This document shows positions 33,710 through 45,200 of a stretch of DNA of 64,000 nt, in pieces. This DNA is from Membranipora membranacea (Eukaryota > Bryozoa > Gymnolaemata > Cheilostomatida > Membraniporidae): positions 16,325,501 through 16,389,500 of the forward strand of contig OU612070.1 of assembly GCA_914767715.1 (NCBI GenBank). Direction: 5' to 3'. Made by a program: the position numbers and the translations under genes. The notes beneath the pieces were generated by a model. The model was given only the letters and a program-made list of their open reading frames with translations. It made no database searches and was not told the origin of the DNA. Positions within the stretch are counted from its first letter, which is position 1. The number at the start of each line of letters is the position of its first letter.

Positions 33710-36636
33710 CTGGTTTCCCACAGCTTAACAGCTAAACTGAAAATGCTGCCAAAAATTTTGACATCAGTTAGATAAACAGCCTGTCGTTTCGTTTTTTGTA
33801 TTTGTTTTTAATTAGATAAGGGTTTCTTATTGATATATACATCATAACACCACTGTTTCAATTAGTGCCAAATCATGCTGACCCGGCCCAGATAATATCA
33901 CTTTAGCCTGCCCAAATCAGGCTGACATTAATTTCGTTACATCGCTTTTGCCGTCAAATACAATTTAGGAGTCATAACTCTTCTATTAAAAACTTATGGC
34001 GAAAGTACTAGGACTTGATGGGGCAAGTTTGTGAGCAAAATATTTGTTTCCTTGTATTTGTTATGACTCAAGAAATTAAAACATTAGGGTCCAAAAACCT
34101 CCCCGGAGTAGAAACTACTAATTTTACAATAAATATTTGGTATCATGTAGTCAGTCTTGGCAGTGATTTTTGAGCAGAATCTTGATTATTTTTTCAAGGA
34201 ACCTGTTTTGACATGTTTATGGATGAATCCATAAACTGGGGTTCAGATTGCACTGTGAACGGAATGGCCACACTCTGCCCACTCAACGAGTGTCTCTTCA
34301 TTTCGGTTGGGATTAGGAAAATATCAAATTAAAACAGCTATAATACAATTGAAGTGGATATCATTATTAATCTGGTGGTTTGTATCAACGCTCTGAGTGG
34401 CCGCCAAAAAAAAGACATTTTCTCACAAATAAACTAATAATTCCTGGTAATGTGAAACCGAAGAGTATTTACTCCTCAGTCACAGGCCCGTAGTTCTAGG
34501 GGAGGCAGGGACGCTCTGCCTCCCATAGATTGCTAAATAGAGTGGCCTAAAATTGCTATAATTGAATATTCAATGTCAGAATCAGCTCCTCTCGGATTTC
34601 CATTTGCTAATTATATGCCTTAAAATGCTCAGAGAGGAACTTACAGCATCCCTCCTGTTGATGTTTCGGACACGCCCTGGAATTTTGCATCTCCTACCAT
34701 ATTTATTAAACTACGGCCCTGGTCAAACTGACATAGAGGATTGGTATCTCCCTTTATTTATTATGCCGCGGATTGGAATGTTAAATTGTATAAGGCAGAG
34801 CCCTGTATCATTTGTAACCCTGATGACCTTAAACTATGAATAATAAATTGCTATAATGGAAGTTGTAGAAATTACAGCACAGAGTACTGAGTTGGCTTTG
34901 TCGTACGTGAGAAGATGCAAGGCGCAATATAAGCAGTGTTGGTTTTAGGGAAGGGGAAAGGCATTCGTGTTAGGGAGTTTATCAAAAAGCTCTATCATCC
35001 CTCCAGTGTACCATATTTTTAGAAGGATACAATTTTCTTCCCTTGTATCATGATAGATCATTCCAAAATAGATCACTTTTTAACTTTTATTATGTAGGAC
35101 TCTAATCTAAATAAGAAATAAATTAGCACATTTGGCTATATAATGCATGTAACGTATACAACCCTGAGTTGTGCTAACTTCAAAAGTAGGAAGACAACTC
35201 TTGGCACCTTGTCTACGATACGATCTATATATAACATACAGAAAATCGGCTTATTAAGGTGATATCCTGTAGTTGTGGTTAATACAAAAATCTGCGTTCT
35301 CCTAAGATCAGGTCTTCAAAGGGAACGGACTCGTTTTATCGTGTTTTAGTCCGCATCATAAATTCAAACCTGTTTTAACTCTCTGGTCGCTGTTTTATTT
35401 TTCCCTCCTCTGCTCTTCCACAATCTCACGTATTTTATTATAACAATCTGCTTTAGTCTATATATTTTTACACTTTTACACTACTTTATGGACAGTTTAC
35501 ACCCAGAACAAAAATCATAGTGTATTTTAAATACTCATGACAAATATATGAAATCAATCAATCAATGTGCGGCGTGGCTTAACGTAATGATAATGTGCCA
35601 AAAATGTTTTCTCATAAAGTATTAGGTTAGGTCTTGTAGTCTGAGTAGGTCACATAAAAATCATATTTAGCCAATCGTGTCACTTTATATGTGTGACGGT
35701 AAGTAGGGTGCAAATAATGTGAAGCAATTGAATAGTGATGTCATGGTCTTCATTGTTAGCGACCATTGTATATCATATTTAGACTTAATTCTGTCAAAGC
35801 AATCCTTTTAGAGACCCATAAACTTTGCTCCTCTCGCAAGCACACGCGCGATCATGATACCAAATATTATGGTTTTTATGCTATTTGACCTAAGGCTAAG
35901 TTTTCTGTTCTATGCATTATTTTAACATGTTATTAAAGCTTTTGCACATCAACTTGTGTCAACAGTTTCACTTCCTTCTTGCCTTTGTGCTAAGCCAGTT
36001 AACTAAATCACTATTCAGTTTACTTGTTATCTGTATTGCCTTTATATTGTGTATTCGTCTGCATAGCTTCCTTGTTATAGGTAAGCAATGAGTCAACTGT
36101 GATCAGGGGACGCTATAGTTTAATTGAACTTTTTTTAAACTAGCACTGCACTGCAAGTTTTTAATCACCATAGCTCATCAATGAACTCTTGGGATATACT
36201 CTGATCGAACAAGCAAACATCGGTAAGACTATGGAATTAGATTTATCTGCTTTGCTACCACCAGTCTTTGGATCGCCTGTACATGTTGCTTGTACGTATA
36301 ACCAATATGGTTGTATGAAGGAATAGGTATAACCAAGGAGTTAAAGACATGTACTCCTTTGTACTCAAAGGTACAAACTGATCAAACTGGCCTCAAGCAC
36401 AATCTGCCTAACTGGGAGACTCATCGCAATAACTTAAACGACATGGCTACCATGTACTGGTGGCACATGTAGCTCATATAGCTCTCTAACTCATAGTTCC
36501 AGATGAACATTTTTGCAGCCCCTGTGTGTTTATCTGATTGGTTGAAACTTGAAACCCTCATGAGGGCAAGCTTGGCCAAACTTATCAAATTTTGAGCAGC
36601 TGTGTCGTATTTTCTGTTTTGCAGGTGCAAAGGACA
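33710..36636. other. Intergenic stretch between divergent lectin and TLR genes
   Basis: No supported coding sequence. A MITE copy lies at 34493-34721. TTTTGCAG near 36616-36623, just before the TLR start codon, looks like an acceptor, so an untranslated TLR exon probably lies upstream in this stretch; I could not place it. Confidence 0.5.
34493..34721. mobile_element. MITE of the CAGGGCCGTAG family, copy 3
   Basis: It begins CAGGCCCGTAGTTCTAGG and ends CTACGGCCCTG. The interior is close to the copy at 19438-19663. GTCA flanks both sides, which is too short to prove a target duplication. Confidence 0.75.
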
Positions 36637-39600
36637 ATGTTTATCAAGATGTTCGTAGAACTACTTTTACTAACCCTACATTTGGATTTTCTTGATACGA
36701 AAAGAGATGTTCCTGCCTTCGGGCCACAAAGATATTGTGGGTTGCAGCAAACATTTTGTACGGTGGGTCTGTGCTTGATACCAGCATGCAATGAGTGCAC
36801 TGGAGGTAAAGCAGTATGTCAGACAAGTAACGTATCCGAACCGGTGCCGCTAGCTCTTCCGTATGATACAAGTCAGATAGATATACACTATGCAGGGCAT
36901 CCAGTTGCGTTGAGCAGCCGAATGTTTGAAAACTTTGTGGGCTTGAACATACTGAAGATATCAGGAAGCATACATTCTCTAGAGCCAGGAGCATTTGGAC
37001 AAAACAGACTCCTAAAAGTCCTAGAGCTATCTAATACGCTCATCACAAGTCTACCAAACAATCTGTTTCATGATATGAGCAGACTGGGAAAGCTGAGCCT
37101 ACCGAACAATAAACTAGATGCTATTCCAAAAAATGTTTTCCATCAAATAAGACATATTACATCAATGGATTTGTCATACAATCCAATAGATATCGGTCTG
37201 TGTCATGCTGAGACAATCGGAGAAGGCTTCCGCTGGCTATCACAACTAGCAAAACTTTCATTAGCAGGAATACAGGAATGTACGGCTCAAAACTGTACTG
37301 TGAATGACAATTTTCTATCCCCGTTAGCAAACATACAATATTTGGATTTTAGTGAATCTTGCATTCTGCAGTACAATGAAGCTTTGGTCCGATCACTAGA
37401 TGGCGTCAATGAGCTGACACTCAACAACATGGAAATTTACAAGTCCTGTCCAGCCAGAGCTAATAGCTTGCTCCAAAATCTCCCAGCAAGCATAAACCAT
37501 ATAAATGCCGAGTCTTGGAAAACAGATGAACCCATCACTAAGGAATGCATATTGAATTCTACATCTTTTGAACGTCTTAGACAAGCCACAACAATGTCAC
37601 TTAACTTCCGCTACAGCGATGGGATACTAGGGGACAAGGTGACACCAGATCTGTTTACTGGGTTGCCGTTGGTTACTCTAGACTTGACGTGGTGCCGTAT
37701 ATCCTCCATTCAAGAGGGGGCTCTCAATGAGTTTGAGCATCTCAGTGCATTAGGGTTGGGAGGAAATCATCTAGATATAAGAAGATTGCTACCATTCACC
37801 AGTAATGGCTCAGGATACAAATTGAAAAAGCTTAATCTTGACAGTATAGGGCTCTTTTCAGACGAAAATTTTATATCAAATCTGGGATATATACTACAGC
37901 AGAGTCCAAATATTATAGAACTGATAATGGATCGAAATCTTTTAAAGAAACTTCCGCAATTCTCACTTTCGAGCAAAGGCAATGCAGTTTCTTATCGTAT
38001 TATAATTCTACGTCTGAACGAAAATAAATTGATATCTCTTTCACAGAACGCCACGGATGAACTTTGTAGAGTGATACCTTCCCTGCTTCTCTTAACGGCG
38101 AGAAATAATATGATTACGGATATAAGTGGAGTATGCATAACAATAACCACACTAGATATCGGCAACAATTTAATCGGGAGAAATGCAGCTGGAAATTTTA
38201 TGGCTGTTAGGAATTTAGTGAACTTGACGAGGTTCGATGCTCCAAGAAATGGTATAGGGTGGCTACTGCCGGATTTACTTAAACGTATGCCTCGCTTGGA
38301 AGGTTTTTTGGTAGGTGGTAATGAAATAAAACATATACCACCAGATTTCTTCTCAAACAATCCTAACTTGAAACTTATCGATTTCAGTGCAAACGAGTTA
38401 TTGGCTTTAGACAAGTCGGTGTTCACCTTCTCTGAAAACTTGGTTGCAATTTACCTCCAAGGAAACTTAATTAACAATATTTCCCTCAATACAACACAGA
38501 GGTTGACCTTTCTAGCAAAGAAAGAACTATGGATGCTAAACATATTGGGTAATCCTATAGACTGCAATTGTCAAACCCTGTACCTTCAACAATGGCTTCG
38601 AGAGGCAAAGTTCATTGCCAACGTGAGAAACATATCATGCCAAGGATCAGATCCAAACCGAGTAGGAGATAAAGTACACAACTACACGTACACACCTTAT
38701 TACTGTATATGGAGGATTCCTATCCTTGTGGGCGGGACTATGCTACTAGCTGTGATACTTAGTTCTCCTCTTGGAATCTGCATATACAGACATTGGTGGT
38801 ACTTATGCCATATAAGAGTTGTTGTGACGGCCATGATTATAAGCGCTAAGAAGGTGAAGAGAGAAGGGAAAAGTAGATATGACGCTTTCGTCTCGTATGA
38901 TTCAGAGAATGAACAGGTATGTCTGTGGATTACTGAGTCAATGATACCAGAACTGGAGATGGATAAAGAAAGTGGGCGCGTCTCTGCAAAGTCTGTGAAC
39001 GAAGTGAGTAAATACTGCTTAGACTAAAGGGAAATCACTGTCTTGCAAACATGTTCAACTTACTCCAAAAGTGAACTCTGCGCATATGCGAACTGTTGAG
39101 ATATACGTCTGTCTCCGCAGCAAAGGGCTGGAATTAATTCACCTACACTGAGTATCTATATTGGGAAAACAACGAAAAAATGGAAATATTTGGGCTTAAA
39201 TAGAACACTGGTTTTGCCATCTAATAACCTTGAACTCTTGTAGTTGCCTCCCTTGATGTTAGGCAGCACCACTTTTGCTGTGCTGCAGAGATAACCCTAC
39301 AAATGTTTTGGGCTTTGAGGCTTTCAAAATACAAGATTTTGTGTATAATGTTATGATTGTGAATTTCAGGATAACACTGTGCTATACATCAGAGAAAGGG
39401 ATTCCCTTCTAGGAACTCAGCGTTATACAGAAACATGTCAAGCTGTTGAAGACAGCCGCAAGCTCATCATAATACTCAGTAATTCTTACCTAGCAAACAA
39501 TTCATGCCTCAACGAGGCCAATCTGATTGCAGGTGAGAAACCAGCTGACTATCTTCTGGAAAACTGCGTACTGGCCAGGCAAGGGTCACATAAGCTTTGC

Positions 39601-41172
39601 CTTTTCTCATCAGTGTGATTACCTCATTTTAGTTAGATATTACTCAGGATATCCCATCTAGCTCCTTGTCAAGATTAATGTAGCACCTTCATTGACTAAG
39701 ATCACTTCTCGGCCTTTTGGCTAAGATCAAAGTGTGACTGCCAATGGCTGTTGAGTGCCAGTTTCAGTTTTGGCAGCTTGCTGCACAGCCAGTTTAGGAT
39801 GGCCAACTCACACCAGGGTGTATTCTAGTATTCTAGGATGTATCACATTCTCAGTATGAGTACTTAGGGCACTTTGCATCCTTCTTTAGGGGCAGCCCAA
39901 TCTTCTGTCTCTTACTTAACAGCAAGATGAATGTAGCATGTTATCGAAATTTTGATACACTGCTACATACTACCGATAGATATTTCTTTGTTGCAAGAAC
40001 CATATGTCAATAGTATCTGTTGAAATCCTAAGCATTCACAGATGTTTGTCTCTACCACAATTACAGAGTCAGAGACAGACGGATCGCAGATCTACCATCC
40101 AGACAGGATCCTTATCCTAGTACTGGAGGAACCAGACGATGAGGTGATCAGACCACCAATCACAGGATTACTTAAGGGCAATGTTATAGATGTGGTAAGG
40201 GATATATTTAAACCAAGTCTGGTCCATTTGCCTGCATCTGGAATTGCTTTCCCTTCATGGCGAGGTCAGTGGAAGGGGAGTAAACCGGAATGTAGGCAAA
40301 CTGGATCAAACTTGAGCTAGGAAACTATTGTGGGTAGTACAGAATGCATATTATTTTAATTTTTAAATCTGATAGTCTCTTATAACAAATATGACAAGGA
40401 TAAATACTTCACATGTATGACCTCGCTAAACTAAGCTCTGCTTTAACCAAAGGTGATGTTGTCTATCAGTTTTAGCATCACTTGCAGCTCACCATTTTAG
40501 CACAAAACAAGCCACAGCAGAATTTTGAGCTTTGTAGTCTTGAATGCTGCGTTAGTTCATCCATTGGCCTCAGAAGTTTTCTTCAAATATATTATTCACA
40601 ATCCCTGGCTCAAAAGAGGCATGACAGCCTCAGATATTAATTAATTCCCTTTGAGGTTGGTTCACTGAAACATCTGTTCCTGCTCAGGGTATAGTAGTTA
40701 TCCTATTAGTATCAAAGAGAAGGCAACTATGAAGAAGATAATGATCGAGCATATTTGTACCAGGGAGGGTACCGAATAGCGTGTAGTGGCTGTCAGAAAT
40801 TGAGGATTTTAGAGGCAGAAAATGGATTTTTTTTCGGTGAATGCAAAATGACAATGTGGGTAAGCTAATTAAGTGAATCTTGTCTCTGGTTCTGGCAATA
40901 GAACATACATCTAATATTATACATTCATCCAGTGAGGAAAGTTGTGTCATATTATGACATAAAGTATTCTTCAATGTTTTTCATTCTAGACACAAGGCAT
41001 CAGGAAGAATACAAGGAAGATGAAATCTGTTTGGAATCGCGTTCATGAATTCCTAGCTAAGCCAAGATTTGTTTATCGGAAGAAGCCTAGAAGAAACAGA
41101 CAGACAAGAAAAGCTTCACGCTATGGCTCGTTAGGTGAAACAGATAGAGACCAACTGTGTTCATCAGTCTAA
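36637..41172 (+). CDS. Toll-like receptor (LRR ectodomain, one membrane helix, TIR domain), 946 aa
   Basis: Four exons: 36637-39003, 39370-39532, 40067-40194 and 40990-41172, in frame. I chose the ATG at 36637 because an acceptor-like TTTTGCAG lies between it and an upstream ATG at 36592, and a signal peptide (MFIKMFVELLLLTLHL) follows. The ectodomain has a Cys-rich start and many leucine-rich repeats (for example LKVLELSNTLITSLPNNLF), closed by one C-terminal Cys cap (DCNCQTLYLQQW) next to the membrane, as in vertebrate-type single-cap TLRs. The helix spans about residues 692-715. The TIR domain starts at RYDAFVSYD (about 748) and is split by all three introns. Box 2 reads RDSLLG, where RD..PG is usual, so the BB-loop proline is leucine. 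Box 3 is weak (VWNRVHEFL). The tail is basic. It likely senses microbes; ligand and adaptor are unknown. Confidence 0.9.
39701..39735 (+). pseudogene. U2 snRNA 5'-end fragment in TLR intron 2
   Basis: The first 35 bases match the conserved start of U2 snRNA, ATCACTTCTCGGCCTTTTGG and onward to AAAGTGT, and then the similarity stops. It lies on the + strand, inside an insertion-like block (about 39686-39923) bracketed by near-identical 15-base repeats AAGATTAATGTAGCA (39671) and AAGATGAATGTAGCA (39924). It could be a truncated retrocopy or the head of a U2-derived SINE. Confidence 0.8.
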
Positions 41173-41306
41173 ACATCAAAAAAATTCTGTCTTTTACTTA
41201 CATTTTTAGTTCAATCTGATAAATGGTGAGTGAGAAACTCAACATAGACATGTGAACAGTTAGTTCACATATGTGAAACCAGTTATTTTCTTCCTTTCAA
41301 TTTCTC

Positions 41307-41312
41307 AATAAA
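41307..41312 (+). other. Polyadenylation signal of the TLR gene
   Basis: AATAAA about 135 bases after the stop codon. Confidence 0.65.
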
Positions 41313-41566
41313 GAAACAGAAAAATAATACATATTTCCTATTTGAACCAGACCCATGCTTTTTCTATACTCCTAAATGTAGTCGTATTTATTGAGTTTCA
41401 TCTAGAGGTGTAGATTTGGAAAGGAAGGTCTCCATGTTGCTATGAGTGGATCACTCAACTTTTGAGGAGGTTTTAGTGAGAAAAGTATTTTATTTAAGGC
41501 CCTCATCGCCTAACCAAAACAAGTATCTCAATAACATTATTTTTTTATTTTTACATCTTTTCACAG

Positions 41567-41634
41567 GACTAGAAATCAGTACAGAACACAATGTACAACA
41601 TTATTGGGATTATCTCAAGTGGAGGGCAGAATAA
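41567..41634 (+). CDS. Possible alternative last exon of the TLR gene
   Basis: A strong acceptor (CATCTTTTCACAG) opens a 22-codon frame that starts in phase 1 and ends HYWDYLKWRAE-stop. This resembles a TIR box 3 (FW..L) more than the main last exon does. A phase-1 donor TTAG|GTGAAA inside the main last exon (41134/41135) would join it in frame. Without transcripts this stays a guess. Confidence 0.25.
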
Positions 41635-42175
41635 TCAAGTAGATATGTATGTCTTGATGAGGCATTTGACTAGTGTCCAATGATGAAATATACTTATTTC
41701 TTTTGGGATGCTGGGGAGATTACGCCAACATTAATATTCAAGATTCTGATTTTCTCCCCTCTGAATTGAAGCTCAACTTTCATAGGTGGGGGAGGGTGTT
41801 TTGTACAACACACCTTGTTAGAAAACTTGTATCTTTCTAAAAACAGAGTATATTCTATACAGGATTAGAGCATCTTCTATCATGATGAATAAATTCATCT
41901 GCATTTGAAAGTTGCGAACAAATGACAGCTTTCCCAAAGCTTATCCCTGTGTTCTTGAGTGCAGGAGTACCATGATAACTAAATACTAATACTTTGTATA
42001 TACAGTCATACACTGCAGTATTTACATATATGTACAGCTGTATAGCACGGTTAGGATGTCGGCTCTACATGTGCGTATCTCCATTCATTACACTTCTTGC
42101 GGATAGAGTGGTAGCAATCCTTTGTTGAGAATAGCTGTTCTTGACTCAACTCGGAATTTGTTTTCAGGACATGAG

Positions 42176-42205
42176 ATCACAGAGTAAACATCCTTACTCT
42201 GTGAT
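42176..42205. repeat. Perfect hairpin over the cyclin H stop codon
   Basis: Stem ATCACAGAGTAA (42176-42187), 6-base loop and TTACTCTGTGAT (42194-42205). The second arm holds the last codons and stop of the proposed cyclin H terminal exon. Confidence 0.75.
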
Positions 42206-45200
42206 GAGATCCTGCTCCATTTTTATCTGTTCCTGAAATCCATAAATTACAATACAGGGATCATACACAAGGAAATGCAGACTGAATACATCGTGTCGAT
42301 CATAAGTAAGCGGACCGGTACACCAATAAGTTATCAAGGTTTTTCTTTATTCTTTGCACACAAAATAACGATTTTATTGTCAAACTGTATCATAGCAATA
42401 AATGGCCGCAAATAAGCAACAATCACCATCATTACTGAGATCAGATCTGACTTCACTTGGTTTGATTTGAGCTTATAAATTAAGGGAAGTTGTTGTTCTA
42501 TACACTTGTGCTGCAGGAGTTAAGTTAGACAGTGCCAATCACTAACACAGCATGTGCATGTAATATTGGCCTGTGTTTATGATTTTGGCAAAATTCGCCT
42601 TAAATTGGAGTTATTCTCTCACCAAGGCAACACTTCAGGGAGAGGATAACTCGGTTTACACTTCAGAAAATCAGTCTTCCTTGCCACAAGGAAGATCAGG
42701 TGGACTCACAAACGCCAAACTCCCTGCTGTCACTAGAGGTCTAACACTTAAATACTTTGTGAGCAATATTATTGTTGACAAAGGAACTTACATCAGAGTT
42801 CTGTTTGTACAGCTCTAACTGAATCATATCGTCATCCTCATCTAAATCCCTCATCCTCCTCTGAAATCTACAATATCGTAACAACAAATATATATGTGTT
42901 GTGTTTTTCGAAGTTAGTTCCCTAAATCATTAACAGGTGAGATCATAATTTTGCAAAATTTTATAGTAGTTGTAAAGGAAGCAAATTGAGACTTTTTGCA
43001 GTAAAAACTTCTTGGTAATACGATACTGAGCTTGACTTAGTGCGGAAAACGATCCCTTTGAAGACCAATTTGACTTTCAGATGTGTGTGGATGTGTGTGC
43101 GAGTCGAACACCAACATGTTCCTTTAGTAATAATGGTTATGGGCTATGTTATACTGTAGTCTGATAAAGCTTTTAGGTAGTAACGTTCAGAGTTTGCATA
43201 GTTCAGAATCATTTGTATGATACTATGAAATACTCAGAAATATAATCATGAAGACAATCTATATGACTTTCATTATAGTGGGCCTGGGGCACAATATTGC
43301 AGAATTTTGTTAAAGTCAGGTACAACCAAACTAATTTTTTTTATATTTCATTATTAGGTATATGGGTAGACCACAGGAGTGGATGGGATGGGTGGTTTGT
43401 GAAAGTAATGATTTAGCTTACATTGCACTGTTTGGGTTGAGTTCTTGATTTCTACATTTATCCAGCTTCTTATCTACCGCCTTTACTTCATCCTTCGATG
43501 GCTTCGAAGCTTGATTATGTAACTTCTGAATTTCTGTAAATATTACATAAAATACTGTATATAATAATATATAATTTATATATATATATATATATATAAT
43601 GCAATATACTATGTATGAAAAATTACATAAAATACTGTATATAATAATATATAATTTATATCATATATATATATATATAAAATGCAATATACTATGTATG
43701 AAAGACCACTCAACATGCAAACTTTAGACAGTACTGTGTTAACTTGTGAATATTATTAGAGTTAGACGATTCTAAGAACTCATCAACGATAATAATAAAT
43801 ATGACTGATCTGATCTTCAGTATTGGAATGGGGTCTCTACAAGTCAGCATCCTCACATTTTCTGAAAAATGGTCCAATTATTATACTTCACTTTTTATAC
43901 CCAGGATGCCTCCTCTTTTTCTACAAAAACCTATAAGGGTCGCTGCTAATTTTTAGTCTGCTACCACTGGTTAGTAATAAAGATAATAATAATAATAATT
44001 ATTATTATTTTCCACAGTGTGTCTAAATGTGTAATGTTACAGAATTATAATACAGATACATAGTGTGTCTGCCAACTGCTGTCCTGCTGTCCGCTGGACT
44101 TGATTCCTACCTTCAATACACTGTCTAGTTTTCTCCATCTGTTTGGCACTTGCTCCTCGTAACAAATGCTCATGCATGAAGCTAAAACAAAACAGTATCA
44201 GTTTTGAACAGCTTACTAAATTATGTTGGTCTGAACCTAAAACTATCATCATACAACAACACATAGAGTCTCAGCCAGTTTTAGTGTCCAAACGTTGTCT
44301 GGGTTGATACTTGATAGCAGCATTTCATTATCTGATTCCAATTGCTGTCCCATCAAGGTTGCTTGGAATTTGGTTGATGATGAAATGCTAACTACCATCA
44401 ACAAGGGTAGCGTTTGAGTACCTACCCCACACAAGCCAACAACATTTAAGGGGGGCCGTGAGGCGGTCAATTAAGATCGGATAGGAAAAATACTAGGGCT
44501 TGGCAAACCCTCGAATAAGATCATAAGCAAATATGATTCCTGTGTATTTTACTGTTTATTTTACTAACTCTTTTTTCCTAATGGAATTCACTCCAGTACA
44601 TCACAATGCTGATATTAGGAGGAACACAAATACAATGATGACATCACTGATTATTTGCGTTACTTACTAATCTAAGTTGATCTGAGCCTTCCAAGCACTG
44701 AAGTGTATCGCTGACAGAGCTATCTTCAAGAACCAAAATGATTGTATGTTAATAAATCACGTTTAGATTGATACAGCAGGGAGGGGAGGGAAAGGTAAAG
44801 TTTCAAATCATTCAGAGTTGTCCTCACATTGAACAATCCGATTCAAATTGCAAAGAGCAGTAACTCTTAGCCATATGGAAAGACAACATTCTCTTTCTAT
44901 CTTTGAGCTACAACAGCAATTAGAACAATATCTTAAAATATATTATCTATATATATAATATCATATATATAATTGTTTTATCACTATCAGTAGGAAAGTT
45001 CCCTCAGAGTTGGACAGGATACATTCCTAAATGCTCCATACCTGAGATGGTGAGTAGAGGAGGTAGCAGTCTGTGAATAAGACTCTGTCTAGGAACTGTA
45101 GAGCATCGGCCCGTAAACTTTCTACGTTCATATCCGGGGAGTGAGTCTACAACGAGTATATAAATGATGTTTTTACGCTCATAGTGATATAAATGAAGTT

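Noticed and set aside
36592-36636. Upstream ATG as start of the TLR
   Set aside because: The stretch contains TTTTGCAG and is probably intron; the signal peptide begins at the ATG at 36637.
37992-38426. Long antisense frame inside the TLR exon
   Set aside because: Shadow of the leucine-rich repeat coding strand.
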